64,000 bases of DNA, from contig NC_041787.1 in the NCBI RefSeq assembly GCF_900090045.1, positions 2,477,001-2,541,000 on the forward strand, read 5' to 3'. The position numbers and the translations under genes are program-made. Numbering within the stretch: position 1 is the stretch's first letter; each line of letters begins with the position of its first letter. Of this stretch, positions 1 through 14,047 are shown in pieces. A model generated the notes under the pieces. It made no database searches. It had not been told where the DNA came from and saw only the letters and a list, made by a program, of their open reading frames with translations. This stretch comes from Plasmodium malariae. Taxonomy: Eukaryota; Apicomplexa; Aconoidasida; Haemosporida; Plasmodiidae.

Positions 1-1799
1 AATTTATATGTATAAATATAGCAATTTAATAAAATTTAGTCAGTACACGTAATATATACAATAATACAATAATTATATATATTTAGCACAAAATGTTAAT
101 GGTCTATTAATAGTAAAATATACATTGTTTGATGTTAATATTATAATATTGCATAAATTATATTTTTATTTTTGAAAATAACGTAGAACATATATTTATA
201 TAAGTTTTCTTGGAACATAGTGGTTTTAAATTTAATTAAAAAATTTTAATAATACAATATACGAAATGATATTAAAAATAAAGATTTTAACAATAATAAT
301 TTTTTTGATTTTTTGAGATAAAAACAAGGAAATATAATAAAAATAAAAAAAGTTAATAAAAAGTAATAAATACCATAATGTTAAATATGCTATAAAGTAT
401 TATATATGGAAAATTAATTTAAATTTTAATGATTATTAAAATGAAATTATTAAATATTTGGAAGTATTTAAGAAGGAAATGCATCTAATTACACAAGAAA
501 TTTACTTAAGATATAGAAATGAAAACAAAATTATTATTAACTCATAAGAAGCATCATCTTTAAGCGTAATAAATAATTGGTAGCTAATAATGTGTATGTT
601 TTTTTTACCATACATTATTAAAATGATATTATCTTTTTTTCACCTTTTATTGAATATGATTCAGTTAAATTTGTTATGACTATATAAAAACATGTTCCAG
701 ATTTATTAATATTTTTGCCCTGTAAAATATATATCTATAATGAAAATGTTAAAATCTTTTCTTTATAATTTTTATGTTTATAATAAATAATAAATTGCTA
801 TTTTTAATTATCTTTATTTATGCATATATATATATAAGCAAATTTTTAAAAAAATTTTATTTTTTAGAATCGATAAAATTTTTCATTGTGTAAAAATTCT
901 TTTTGTAATGTTTTGTAACGAAAAATAGTTAATGATTTAGAATATATTTATATATATGAAGTATAAATTTCTATAATTTTATCTGTCTAGTTATACATGA
1001 AAATAAAATCAAAAAAGGAACCCCTTCCTGTAATATCATTAAAGGGATATTTATCTGGGAATAATACTATAAGCATTTAATGATGATGAAACGTATTTTA
1101 AGAAAGTTATGTTATTCATGAATTTTATATGTATAATATTAATAAATACATTAAATTGTATGAAAAAACAAAACTTAAATTCTTGTATATTTTTATCGCT
1201 TATATATATTTAACATAATAATAATTAAGAAATTAATAAATATTCGAACAAATGTGAATGTAATAAAAATTTATGTTTATTAATCCCTAAAATAATATAT
1301 ATATACATATATTTTTATGTAAGAAATTCATGTACATTTTAAAATTATACATTACAAAATTAACATATATTGTAATTTTACTGAATATAATGGTTATTAC
1401 GGATTCAAGCAAGAAAGATTGTTTAAAATTTCGTGAATTGATATACTAATGATTAATACAAAAAAATTAATCGTTTTCTGTATATACATTAAAATATTTC
1501 TATTTTTAATGAATAAAATATTTAAAATTTTTTATAGATATGCTTAAAGAAATAGAAAAAGTTATATATATTAGGAATATTTTTTAAATACTCGCTTTTT
1601 AGTAATCGTATTTAACGCTTGCATTTTTCCTTTATATTGAACATTACTTTACATTTTTCTACTTGTTTGTTCCATTATGACATTGAAATATTTAAGAAAT
1701 GTTTTTCATTGACAACAAATGTTTGCTTTTGTGTATTATCTGAATATGCATTGAATGTATGCTTATTAATTTATAAAATATGTTTTCTTGATATTCGAG
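1..1799. other. Intergenic A+T-rich DNA, no gene seen
   Basis: No open frame with balanced composition, no splice-framed exon and no recognisable family motif on either strand. The composition is mostly A, T and short (TA)n tracts. From about 1600 the plus strand becomes strongly T-rich, so the minus strand becomes A-rich, which marks the approach of the decayed STP1 copy whose 3' end cannot be placed exactly. Confidence 0.6.
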
Positions 1800-4327
1800 A
1801 GGATTTATATACGTCCTCATAGTTAACTATGAAACTTATTTGTGTATTATTTTCTCTTATCGAATGATATATTTCTTTTATAAAGTGATATTCGTCTATT
1901 TTATTTATATTAACTTATTTTACTTATTTACCAAAACAGCTCTGTTAACAGTTATGTTTTTTTTTTACTTCTAATTTTTTTCCTAAATTTACTTTTCTCT
2001 TCTATTTATTTATGGAATTATCAAAGTATGATTCACTATTTTTTATAATATTCTCATTTTTGCATTTTTAGATTATTATCATAAGTACGAGTATACACAG
2101 TTTTACTAGTATTTTTTTTTTACATATTTATATTATTCTTGATAAAATTTTTTGTGATCCAATTATTCTATATTTATTAGTTATATGTCATTTTTAATAT
2201 ATTAAATTTCGTATTCAAATGACATGTTCTGTAATTCTCTTGCCAGTCCCATAAATCAGTTTTGTTCAAAATATTGTACTATAAATATGTCCTTTTTTGA
2301 TGTCAACTTTTTCTATATATGTATTTGTCTTTATAAAAGTGGGATTTTTTTCCTATGAATATTTTTTTTCTAAGTAATCTTATTCTTTTTCCCTTTTTTT
2401 TCAAATTATTAAACCATTATACTTTTTTGAAATTTTGAGAAAGTTTTTTATGTTTTTCCTTTCTTTTATTCCGTAGAACTTTTTATTTTTCAATGGAAAT
2501 GCTACTTCAGTTATTTTCCATTATTAATCCTTTTTTAAATTATGAAACCTTTTATAAATGTTATTTGTAAGTTCTACTATGCACATTACTGAGTATTCTC
2601 TTTTTTTGAGTTTTAATTCTTCATTTTTGTATTCTTCTAGAAGTTTAATATATATTTATATGATAGTTTTGTGTTTGTCCTTTATTTTAGCTCATTTACA
2701 TTTTTTATTATATTATGTTCATGTACTTTTATTTTTTTATAATTTCTTTTTCATCTTATATAGAATGTTTCAAATTATGATGTTTTAATAATTCATTTTT
2801 TTTTTTTGTCAGAATGTTATGGTACAAATATTATAAGAAATTTCGCTTGTCTTCTTTTTATCTCTTTTGATTTTTTGAATATTTTCATTAGTAAGAACTA
2901 GGATATGAAAAGGACCGATTTATAAAATAAATTATTGCAATAAGTAAATGTTTAATATATTATTAATATTTATGTTTTATGTTATTTTAATAAAAGGATA
3001 AATAAAATAATAAGAAGAAAGATTATAAAAATAGATGATATCTGTGTAATAGGTAATTTTTTCACTGGATATGTAGCTTGTTTTTAAATATATATATTAT
3101 TTACGGTGGTTATTTCAAAAATATAGAAACATGTAGCATTAGGGGTACATGGAATTTTGGGGGATACAAAAGTAAAAAGAGAAAGTGAGCTGGACTTCGA
3201 TGCTTAAAGAGATAACATAATAGTTTCTAGTTTATGGAGAGTTATTATAACTTGAGCTTCTGGAACCCGTAACATAGATTTTCCTGTAATTTTTAGGGAT
3301 GGAGATTTAGAATTTATAAGAACTTGTCATTTTTCAGGTTGCATATGTTTTATTCGATTTGTATATTTGGATATTCAGGTGATGATGATATTTGAACTTC
3401 TTCTTCCGATTCACATAAAGGTGGGAGTTGTAGTTTCTGTTTATTTTTATCTGTTTCTTCGGAATTTTTTGCAAAATTTTTTTTTGTTAAAACATAGGAT
3501 CCAGATGAAACATCATGTATTATTTGTGCTTATTTTGGTCATCTTGTTTCTATGTTTTTAGATAAAGGTTGAGGAGATGATACTATATTCAAGGATTGTC
3601 ATTCGTTAAGTCTTTAAAACAATAAGAATTAAGTACCATGTTAACTATGTACTTTTTTGTTGTTTTCTTTTTTTTTCTTTAGTTTTTTGTTAGTTTTTTT
3701 AGTAAAATGTTTCAAACAGTTTTTTATTTTCATTAAAATGCAGCTTTTTTGTCTCAATTTTCACATTATACTCGATACATTTACTTAAGTATGTATCAGA
3801 ATTACATGGGTTTCTATTTTTTATGTGTTCTATTTTAGCCAGATCACTTTTTTTTTTTTTTTCCGAGAACATTTCTTCATATTATAAGTATAATAATTTG
3901 TTAGATTTTTTTTTATATAATTACAGGACGTATTTCATGGTTATTTATATTTCAATAGTTATATTTTATCCAATCCTTTGTTACTCATTCCCACAATATT
4001 ATAGTTTCATATGGTAGTGCATCCATATGCATAATTACTTAGTTCTTAACATAACTTCCTAAAAGCTTCTCTATCATCCTTTTTAATTAAAAATCTAGTT
4101 TTGTGTTGTATATGTTTCCTAACAGATATAAATTTGTGTGTATTATAGTCGTTTATTGCATTATAACCTTTAAAACTAATATTCATGATCAAAATAAATT
4201 ATTAAAAATTATTTATTAATTAATTTTTTCATAATTAGTTTTATCACTTTTTTTATAATAAGCAAATAATTTATATTTAAATTCGTGAATAATAGCGAAT
4301 GAAAATAATTATTGATGGTGATTTTAC
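1800..4327 (-). pseudogene. STP1: STP1-like pseudogene, heavily decayed copy
   Basis: This is a degenerate minus-strand copy of the STP1 gene at 36345-38928. Collinear anchors seen by eye are 2050-2110 with about 36600-36660 (Trp-rich exon), 2375-2460 with about 36940-37020, 2800-2870 with about 37365-37440 (start of the cytoplasmic exon and its A run), 3075-3140 with about 37645-37710 (membrane-exon junction), 3780-3815 with about 38360-38400, and 4310-4327 with the first exon. No long minus-strand frame survives and the start codon is gone. The plus-strand frames over this stretch are rich in Phe, Leu and Tyr and are antisense shadows. STP1 proteins are variant antigens with an extracellular domain, one membrane span and a Trp-rich cytoplasmic tail. 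The left boundary is approximate. Confidence 0.7.
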
Positions 4328-5060
4328 ATTAACAATCTTGTTCGTTCTAAATAACAATATGAGAGTAAAATACCAATTTATACCTTTTATAAATAGCTGA
4401 ATTTTAGAATTAATACACATTAAGAGGAATTATAAAATTATAAACTACCCCTGAATTTATATAGGAACTCTAAAATAATTATATACATTAATATTGATTT
4501 TATATTATTGGTATATTTTATTACCTTAAAGAAATATATCACAACTGGAGATATATAATATCAATATTTCGATATAATATCTCAGGTATGCATATATATT
4601 TATATAAAATTCATATTATATTTGCAATAAGAACAACGAATGTCTAACCATAAAAAAATATATAAAGGAAACATTAATAAGTGAAATAAAAATATTTATA
4701 TAAAATTAATATTTACATATGTATTACGTATTTTGTTTTGGTTTTTGTTTTTTTATATTTACTATGTTGTACATAGTGACTAGAATTTATAATATAAAGA
4801 TTATACTAAATAGTTTTTATGGTTATGGAAATTACATGCAATTAAAATGTGCTTATGGCACTTCATATTATAAATGTATCATTTATATAAACATTATATA
4901 TTTATTGTACATATTATTCCATTGAATAATTTTTTTTAATAGTATAATTTATTATATATATATATGTTCTTCTGTATTTGTGTATTAGCACTTCTGTGCA
5001 TAATTTGTATAATTTAACTAAATTTTAATTAATAAATTGTATAAGTATGTACTTTATTTA
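4328..5060 (-). repeat. STP1 5'-flank block, copy 1
   Basis: This block lies directly upstream, in minus orientation, of the decayed STP1 copy and aligns by eye to 38929-39850, upstream of the better STP1 gene. Clear anchors include the stretch around 4530-4560 (matching about 39140-39180, sharing aaatatatcacaact), the stretch around 4840-4880 (matching about 39655-39710), and the block around 4940-4965. It shows that a whole locus with its promoter side was duplicated, not just the coding part. A 68-codon plus-strand frame at 4719-4925 is not kept in the second copy and is not treated as a gene. Confidence 0.65.
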
Positions 5061-7038
5061 ATAAAAATAATTTTGTATACTTATAGAAATTATTAAAAAT
5101 TATCATTATATAGAATAGTAGAACTAGAACATATAGTTAAAAAATTTTAAATAAATTATAATTTTTTAATAAAAAGCTACAATACTATAATTTTATGTAA
5201 TAGATTAGTATCTTATATTATTTAATACAAAATATATTGGAGTCTCCTAATTATTTTTACTTAATTATTCATAGATATATTTGAATATATATATTAAAAT
5301 GGTGTTAATTATTTTTGGTTTTAAATATGAATTTGATAACTATATGGAATTATATTTTTAACACGAAATATAAAAATATTTTTGCCTGTGTATAGTAAAA
5401 AATATCATGTTTTAATTTATGGAACTTAAGGCATTAAATGGTAATTAAAATTATCGAACCGTTTAAACATAATACCAGAATTGTATATTATTATATTATA
5501 ACATAAATAAAGAATTTCATCTTTTAATACACTCTTTGAAATAAAACGTAAGAGATATATAATTTGAAAAAAATTAAATAACAATAAAAGGATAAATAAA
5601 AATATTGATTGATAATAAGACTTTTTAAATAATTACATCACATAAAAGATTAATTTGTAATATATATGTTTAATAAACATATCAAATGAAGGAATTAATT
5701 GTTTAATTTTTTTTTTTTTTTTTGTTTCAGATCCTTATGTTCTATTCAATTTATTTTAAAAATATTTTGATTAATAACAATATAGATGAGAGTATAGAGA
5801 ACAACAATTTATAATTTTTAAAATGTTTTATATTGAAGTTATATTTTGCGTATATTAGTTATGAATATTATAAATATAATATATAATCAACCTGTAATAG
5901 GATGTGAATGCTGGATACAAAACAAAAAAGAATTCTCTCAAATACCTGAGAATATAGGGAAAAAAATTTATAAAATTAATTTTCAAATATTTATATAACA
6001 ATTTTTTTTTTTTTTTGCTAATTATAGTGTAAAAACAAATTTTATGTAAAATTATAAGTATTTAATTTTATTATATTTTTTCCAAATTTGTAATTCTAAA
6101 ATAAATATATTATATAAGCTTTATATTTTATATGTGTATATATTAGCTTATCACTTTTTGACAGTGTTACTTACGTGGTACTTAGGAAAATAAAAGAAAA
6201 ATAGAAAAAGTTAATTTGTGCATTATTAAAATTTAGACTATATAAAAAAATTTTTTATTTTGAATTAGATACAAATTATACTATTGTAGAAATTATTATA
6301 CAAAAATATAAGCATTATTATGGTATTTTTAAAAATATATACATAATTTAATATATTTTTTAATAACTAAAAATTTTACTTTCTTAATTCATAAAAATTA
6401 ATATAAGAAAATGTTGTAGCTAAATAATAATGAATATTCGATAAAATAAAAAAATATTTTCCATATCTACATGTTCTTTTTCTATTATTTTTAGGGTCAC
6501 ATTAATTTATTTAACTAATGCGTGAAGTAACACAAAAAAACATGTTAGAAATTAGAATTATTTCTTAGAAACAAAGTAAAAATTCATAATTATTTTGTGA
6601 ATATATATTAGTATACATTTTCTACGTACTATACTTTCTTTTATATGAATGCAAAAATTTTATCACTTAGTAAATAATTTTTGTTTTCATATCATCTTAA
6701 TAATTTTCTTATTATATTCTTTTTTTCTAAATTAATTTATAAATAAAAATTTAATCTCTTTGCTATTAAATAATTAATTTAAATATTATGAACAATTATC
6801 ATTTATTTTGATTCAATTTTATTTCTATAATAACCTATATAGAAATTATTCTAAATTTTAAAATTATTTTGTTTTTGTAAAAAATATATGAAGCATATCT
6901 ATAATAATTCATTTTGTAAAATTTAAAATAAATTAAATAAACAAAAAATGATAAAATATTAACAGATTCATTTATCATTTTCAATATATTAAACTATAGT
7001 TATCTTTTGCATTGGTTAATATATAAAAAAAATTAATA
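5061..7038. other. Intergenic; right part is a 5'-flank block shared with gene E
   Basis: No gene is seen. From about 6590 to 7038 the sequence resembles 27120-27503 upstream of gene E. Shared features include agtatac followed by a run ending in ttttatcact (about 6610-6665 and 27138-27198). The similarity continues into the coding exons, so the promoter region of A and E was copied together with the gene. It probably holds the promoter of gene A, but no defined element is visible. Confidence 0.5.
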
Positions 7039-7848
7039 ATGTATAAAATGAAAGAAAGTTTCAATTCCACTATTTTTATTAAAATCTTTATCTTTACTCT
7101 TTTAATTTGGATAATTCATTATAACAATAAACTGGTATTATAATAATATTTCTTATAATACTTTATTTTTTGTTATTGAATATTTTATTTTTAAAAATAA
7201 CATTTTCTTAGCGTTGAAATATATATATTTATAAATAATATTTGTTTACATTTTCTTTTTTAGAATAGATGCAGTGGGTTATTGGATGAGACGTATAAGT
7301 TAGATAGAAATTTATGCTTAACAACTAATCGACTGTTAGCGCATTATTCAGTGAATGGAAAATTTGATGTGTTATATAGCAAAGTACTAGATGAAGATGT
7401 ATCTGAAAATAACAAAGACACATTATTAAAAAACGAAGAATTAAAAGATAGTACATTAAAAAGAGTGGAATGGGGTAAAGTAGCTAAAAGTAATAAATCT
7501 TCGTTATTTAGTAGAGTGGATGTATTGTGTGAAAAAAAAATATTCAGTTTATTAGATTCCTTTGACAAAATAAGGAATAACGAAGAAATCAACGATTGGG
7601 AAAAGTGTAAAGCCATAAATAGAAAGAAGATAAAATTAGCACTTATTCCATTATCTTTGTTAGTATTGAGTTTATCAGTATTTTTAAAATTAGTTCATAG
7701 ATTTAAAGAACCATCTACTAAAATTAGTAGTGATTTGTTAACAATAATTTTACTAGGTTTGATATTTGCAATGATCATATCTATTGTATTAGGTATTATT
7801 TATACCTATGAAAAGATTAAAAAATATAGAATGATAAAGAAAATATAA
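7039..7848 (+). CDS. Gene A: two-exon Plasmodium exported protein, unknown function
   Basis: Exon 1 is 7039-7134 and exon 2 is 7264-7848, joined in phase 0 over a 129-bp intron with donor GTATTA and acceptor TTTTTTAG. The 226-residue product starts with a hydrophobic signal-like exon (residues about 8-26). It then has a PEXEL-like motif RLLAH at 55-59, where the usual fifth-position E/Q/D is His, a charged middle region, and two membrane spans at about 155-174 and 189-211. It ends in a Lys-rich tail. The architecture is that of the P. malariae exported families. Its closest relative here is gene E, with the shared motif LTTNRLL and a shared F-x-x-LDS-x-DKI segment, rather than fam-l. Expected location is the parasitised red cell or its membranes; the function is not known. 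A second in-frame Met at codon 4 (7048) is also a possible start. No lesion is seen. Confidence 0.85.
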
Positions 7849-10800
7849 TAGTAGAATTTTTAATAATGATATGGTTGTTTCACAGGAAAAAAATTTTAAA
7901 TTATAAAAAATAGTTATGTAATATTCTTAAGTATAATAATTTTACAAGAGTGCATGTAATTACGTAATTTTTATGGTTGCACGTGAGCATGTATATCTGT
8001 TTTTATATAAGATATAAAAGTTTTTGTTATAAATTCTTAGTCAATTTGATTGCTTTATTTTATAAATTAATATTTAAAAACTTTTTTTGCGCGTAGTTCA
8101 ATACACTAACATAATATATGCGTGATTTTATATTTTTTTTGCAAAATTTGTATATGTTCCATAAAGTTCATATAGAAATGTGAATTTGTTATTATACCAT
8201 TAAATTTGTAGGAAAATTCATGTTTTATATTAGGAAGTACACTTTTTTTTTTTTCATTTGTTTCATTATTTTACAGTAAAAAAATGACTGTTTTGTGATT
8301 CAATTAAAAATAATGTATTAATTGTTTTATGTCAATTGTAGATATCTTTTTTTGCGTATAATATAAGGAAAAAACTGTAATATTTTGTTTTTTTAAAGAA
8401 AAAATTTAGTTAGTATTTATTATAAATAATATTATGTTAGATGAACTGCAATAAATATACGATACAAAAGAGTTTTTTGTAAATGTTTAAATTTTTGTAT
8501 GATTTATATATTTGAAATTATACATATATAATTGATCATATTTATTCTAAAAGTTAATTATATAAAATTGATCAATAAATAGGGATTATATAAAATTGTA
8601 ACTAAATAAGGAAGGGATTCACTATGTATATTGCTTACTTAAGATGTTCTTTTAATTCAATTTATTAGAATTACTTAAGTATATATTATAATGAAAGTTA
8701 TGAATGTATATCCTACTTGAATTTGTGTATTTTTCTTACTAAGTAACCTGAGTATTTAATGAACAAAGAAAAATAAGTTATTAAGTATTAATTTAGAAAT
8801 AAACTTTTTTTTGTCTTATAATAATAATAATTTTATAAAAATTAACCGTGTATATGTACAAGTTCAAGTATTTATAAGGAAAACGAAAATAAATACGACT
8901 ACTTTCCTTAATAGAGCTCGCGAACATAATTATTTTGAAGCTTACACTGTATGTAGATTTTTCTGTATGTGAGATAAAAATAGTATTAATAATTTCCTAA
9001 AATATTTTAAAATATGGAAAGTTAATATTAAAAAATTATCAATATTTTGATACTAATAATGCTACTTCTTTATTGTAATAAAAGGAAATAAATATAAATA
9101 GAATTTATTTGTTTTTTTTTATAATTATATCATTTTTTTGTTAAATTTATAGGTTATGTTAGGTTTGAAGTAATGTATAGTAATATATCTATAAAATATA
9201 TCATTGAAAAAGAAAAAAATATAACATTTTATGAAAAATGTACATATGAGAATTTTACATGCTTGTATTTAATAAATAATATTCGATTATTCATAAATTC
9301 TAATAAAAATGAAGATTGTATTTATCATGTGTTTTATTTATAGGCGTTACATACCCTAATATGCTCATTTCTTGATAGTGAGTTTGTATATACATGTCTT
9401 ATTCATTAATTCATATTTTTTGGGGCTAAAAAGAGTGGAACTAACTAATAAAATATTTTGCATTAGGAAATTTCTAATCATAATAATAAAAAATTAAGTA
9501 ACATTATTATTTTTTTTATATTTTGTTTAATATTAATAATTAAATACAAATTTCATGAAATTAATTTTATATATATAATAGCATTTTATTTTTCAAAATA
9601 CTATAAATAATAACTAATATTTGCTATGGAATCAATTCAATTTGACTCAAAAAATTTAATATAAGAAATAACATATACGTTTATGTGTCCTATATATATT
9701 TATTTCTAATTGTGCTATATGTATTTCATAGTAGAAAATTTATTTTAATCTTTTGCTTTTTGTTTTCCTTTATATATTTTTGTGTATATTTATATAATTT
9801 AATTGAGAAAAATAAATGTACTACTAGAACATTAATGTATAATCATTTAATTTTACTTAAACTATTTGTTTCTATAAATGTTTTTTTATATTTTTTATCA
9901 CAATTATAATATTTCACTATGTAGTATATTTATATTTGTCAACTAGGTACTTTAATATTACCAATTCAGTATTAAGCATTCTAGTAATTTACCTAAGTGC
10001 TAATGAAAATTAGATTTTAAAGAAAATGAACTTAAAGAACATTTTAAATTATTTTATGGAATTATTGACTAATAATGTTTATCACTTCTTATGTGAAAAT
10101 TATGTAGATGAAAGCTTTTACATAAAGTCATTTTTTTTTTTTTTTTTTTTTGTTTTATGCATCCAACATGGACATAGTAAATGTATAATTTATGAAATTT
10201 TTTAAAGTATTTTTATACTTCTCCATAATATTTTATGTAAAATAATATAATTTATGAATATAAATACTGTGCATGAATAAGTATCTAGTGCAATAAGCCA
10301 TGAAATACTTTTTATAGTATACTGAAAAATCAATGAAAATAATTATTATACAGAAATCGATTATATTATATTGACTGCGGTGCATTAGAAAAATGCATAC
10401 AAATTTATGTTAATTTAAAACATTTTTTATTTAAAATAATATTATATTATAATATTTCTATTAAAGGAAATACATAAAAAAACAAGAAAAAAAAAACAAA
10501 AAAGATAGAATATATATACTGTTAATACTATTAATATAAACATTATCTATATTTGTTAATTTGTATTTAATGAATATTATATTGGGAACTTCGTCTAATA
10601 ATGTATGTTACATTTACTTTGAATATATATATAAAGAATACCAAATACTTCTTTAATGTAATATGTAATAAATTAATAATATATATTTTTTTATTTACCT
10701 AAAAAATTAGAGAACATGTATTATAATAAAATAAGAAATTCTTTTGTATGACCTTTTTGATTTCATATTAATTCTTTAGTTCTATTGTATTACACACTAT

Positions 10801-13059
10801 ATTTTTAAAGACATCATTAGTAAATTGAAAATTTTAAATATTAAAATATTTATATGAAATTACAATTTTTATTATATTCTGTGTTAAGCAAAATTTTTAG
10901 AGTACCATTCTTAATTGCTTTTATAATCTTTTACATTACTTAATTAATATATAGTACTCTAATTGGTTATATAATATAATATTATTTTATTTTATTTTAT
11001 TTATTTTTTTTGTTTAACTTTGAAAAAGAAATTTTGAAGTATATGGCTTTTTTATAATTATTGTGTAAAATTTAGTGGTAGTAATGATATACATGTTAAA
11101 AAAAAAATATTTATATATATGTTTATAATCACATTGCCTTATGTTATATATATTATGAGGAGAAAGTTAATATTTTATTACCAAATTAAAGTACTTTTTA
11201 TATGATGTCATAATTTAGGGAACATAAATAAAATAGGCAAGTGTAGATACATTTCTGAAAAAATTGATCAAAAGCATTTTTAGAAAAAATGAATATTCTT
11301 ATATCTGAAAAAAACTACTCAAAAATTAATTGTTTAACAAGAAATTATTATATAATGCATATGTTTTTCATGAATTATTTCATATTTTATATATACGTAT
11401 TACTATATATTTTTTAAATAGTTTAATATATTTTTTATATAGAAATAATAACTGAGATCAAAAAGGCAGGATTACCAATTTATGGGAGAATATATAGCAA
11501 AATAAGATCATTTATAAATTATGTTACAACAATAATATAAGAATACATTAAAATTTTATTTATATATAATAATATTACTTATTTGATATATCTTTTTTTT
11601 TTTTTTTTTTATAAATTAAAAATAACATTTTAAATTTATTTATATTTTTCTTTCTTTGTTTTTTTAATTGTATATTTGGAACATAAAAATTTATTAAAAT
11701 GATAAAATAAAATTATATATCAGACTATTACAGTAATTTTTTGTATTTATAATATTTTTTTGATTATCAGCATCTTCTGTATACCATTTAAGGAATAGAG
11801 ATATTTGAGAATAATATTTTTCTTCTGTTAAACCTATTTTTAATGAAATATTATTTATTTATGTGTTTATGTTTATTTAATATACTTCGTCTCTAATATG
11901 TTATCTAGAAACTATGCATTAAAAGAAACAATAAAAAAATAATATATTAGTTACAAAATTGTAAATGGATGAATTACTGAATCATATATTTTAGTAGAGT
12001 ATATATTGCTATTCTTCATTACTTTATATGTATATATTATGCCCTGTTTGTTATGCCTATTTGTAGATTTATTGCTTTTGATATATTTTTAAATTAATGA
12101 AATTGTTAAAATATTTCCTTAGCAATTTTAACTTCAATTTCTATTTTTTTTTTTTTTACTAATTTAATATATCTCCTAAATATATAAATATATTTAAAAA
12201 AAAACAAAAAATGGGTACATGAATATAAAGGTTTTTCATTTAAAAATAATATATAAATTAATCTTAAAAATTATGATTTTTATTAGTTACCATACAATAT
12301 AAAGAATAATTTTTTGTTTATCTTTAAAATATATATTTATTTATGGATTATGTACTATGCTATAAATTGAATTTATTAAATGTATTATTGAACAAAATTT
12401 TATATACTTATTTACATATTAACTAAAGAATATATTATAATTAATGTAATATAAATGTTATACAAAATATTACTGTTTTTATTTGTTATTACTCTAATTA
12501 TATTGATTTAATAATTAATATTTTTATGAATAATAGTTTGTACTCATAAAAAATGTTTATAACATTAGAATTATTAATAGATAACATACTAAAATTTAAT
12601 AATTATTTTTTTATTATGTATAGAAGTGTATTATATATATATTCTATACGTTCTGTACTCTATATAAACTCAATATCTCTATATAAGAAGTAAACTATTT
12701 TTGTATTTTCGATCAGGTTGAATTTACAATAATATTATTTAATTCATTGATTACATTAAATAATTGAATTGTATATTTTCAACATCCATTAATGAATTCA
12801 TATTGTTTTATTTTATTGAAAATTTTGTTTTTATTACTAATTAAATTTAAGATAAAATTTATAAAATTAATTTTTATTATTATCATTCTTTTCATAAGAT
12901 GTAAGATTCATTATATTTATATAAATTTTATCAAATATTTAAGGAGCCATAGTAAAAAAAAAGTTTTAAATTAAATATAGTATTCTCTATCATTAAAAGT
13001 TAGTTATAATAGTATTAATTTATTTATACTTATTATACTAGAATATCAAGTTCTGTATC
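7849..13059. other. Long intergenic region, no gene seen
   Basis: About 5.2 kb of A+T-rich DNA. The first 1 kb (8200-8330) resembles the 3' flank of gene E (28660-28790), including a shared block reading roughly attcaattaaaaa / accaattaaaaag. There is a T run at 10131-10151. Plus-strand frames at 9685-9909 and 12792-12974 consist almost only of Phe, Ile, Leu, Lys and Tyr, have no motif or splice partner, and are not supported as genes. The last 100 bases hold the start-proximal 5' region of gene B. Confidence 0.55.
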
Positions 13060-14047
13060 ATGGGGCAAAAAATTAAGTTTATCTTAATTATGGAAATTGG
13101 TGCTTTTATCCTTTTAACGTGGATATACTATTTTAGCCATGACATAGTATGATTTTATTATTTATGGATATTTGAATTATTCATATTTTTCCAGATTTAT
13201 TATTATTAATATTTCTCTTTTCCATTAGTTAATTTATTTTTTTGAAAATTTTTTACATATTTTTTTTAAGAGAACGTTTAAAAAATATTTCCATGGGAAT
13301 TGCAACTTCGTTAAAAAATTAGATACAATAACTTATCGCTTACTAGAAAAATGTAAACATCCTAAGGATTCAAGCATTGTAGGTTTAAATGAAGAGATAC
13401 CAAGTAATGCAATGAAAAAAAAAAAAAAGTCATATAATTATGAATGTTGGGAAAAGTCAAAAAATAAACAATCAAATGGGCGTTCATCAACAAATCAGGA
13501 AGGTCACAAACAAAATATAACAAATAAATCTTGTATGTTTGAAACAAAAAAATATTCTCATGTTGAAAAAAAAATATTCAAAGAACTCGATTACATGGTT
13601 TTTCTTAAAAATAGCAGGACAATTAGCAATAAGACTTACAGAAAGTTAGTACGTAAAAAATACGGATTGCGAATTGTTTTACCTTTATTATTGTTTTTGT
13701 TATTATTAACAGTATTCGTAGCAGATTTATCAGTGGGTTATGCATTTGAAACTGATGGAGGATCTTGGGGACTAATAGGTTTGACAGAATATTTAAAAAC
13801 ATTGACGAAACAGAATATTGCATGGTTGAATACCTTTTTAGAATGGTTGAAGGATAATTTACCATGGTTATCGGCATGTCCTAATTTAAATACAGGTACC
13901 CATAAGGCCTGTTTTTTAGGACCAATATTTGGTATTTTGATATATTTCATACCCTTCCTTATACTAGGTGTCACATTTATATTGGCTATTTTTTATTACC
14001 ACAAGAAAGTTAAAAAATATGAAAAAATTAAGTACAGGAAAAGGTGA
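13060..14047 (+). CDS. fam-l: Gene B: fam-l exported protein
   Basis: Exon 1 is 13060-13146 (29 codons, donor GTATGA) and exon 2 is 13271-14047 (acceptor TTTTTTTAAG), phase 0, giving 287 residues. Exon 1 is a hydrophobic signal sequence with the family-typical ending around FILLTW. A PEXEL-like RLLEK sits at 52-56 (fifth residue Lys, not E/Q/D). The middle carries the fam-l signature ETKKYSH followed by KKIFKELDY and TISNKTYRK (about residues 120-154). Two membrane spans follow at about 163-183 and 246-269, separated by a loop with three Trp and two Cys, and the tail is basic. Length and layout fit full-length fam-l proteins. Structural modelling in the literature has likened fam-l to the RH5 invasion ligand; I cannot test that here. 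No lesion is seen, so this looks like an intact member. Confidence 0.9.

Noticed and set aside
1619..4017. Four plus-strand frames (1619-1822, 2558-2788, 3367-3561, 3823-4017)
   Set aside because: They are Phe/Leu/Tyr-rich antisense frames; those from 2558 on lie over the decayed minus-strand STP1 copy and the first lies at its uncertain 3' edge. None has a splice partner or conserved motif.
4719..4925. 68-codon plus-strand frame that begins like a signal peptide
   Set aside because: The paralogous block at about 39490-39730 is homologous at DNA level but does not preserve the frame, so there is no sign of coding constraint.
7344..7616. Minus-strand frame of 90 codons
   Set aside because: Lies wholly antisense to exon 2 of gene A and is Ser/Leu/Asn-rich, as expected from the opposite strand.
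9685..9909. 74-codon plus-strand frame with membrane-like composition
   Set aside because: Composition typical of random A+T-rich DNA; no paralogue in the window, no motif and no intron signals.
13362..13974. Three minus-strand frames antisense to gene B
   Set aside because: Shadows of the fam-l exon 2; no independent motif, start context or splicing.
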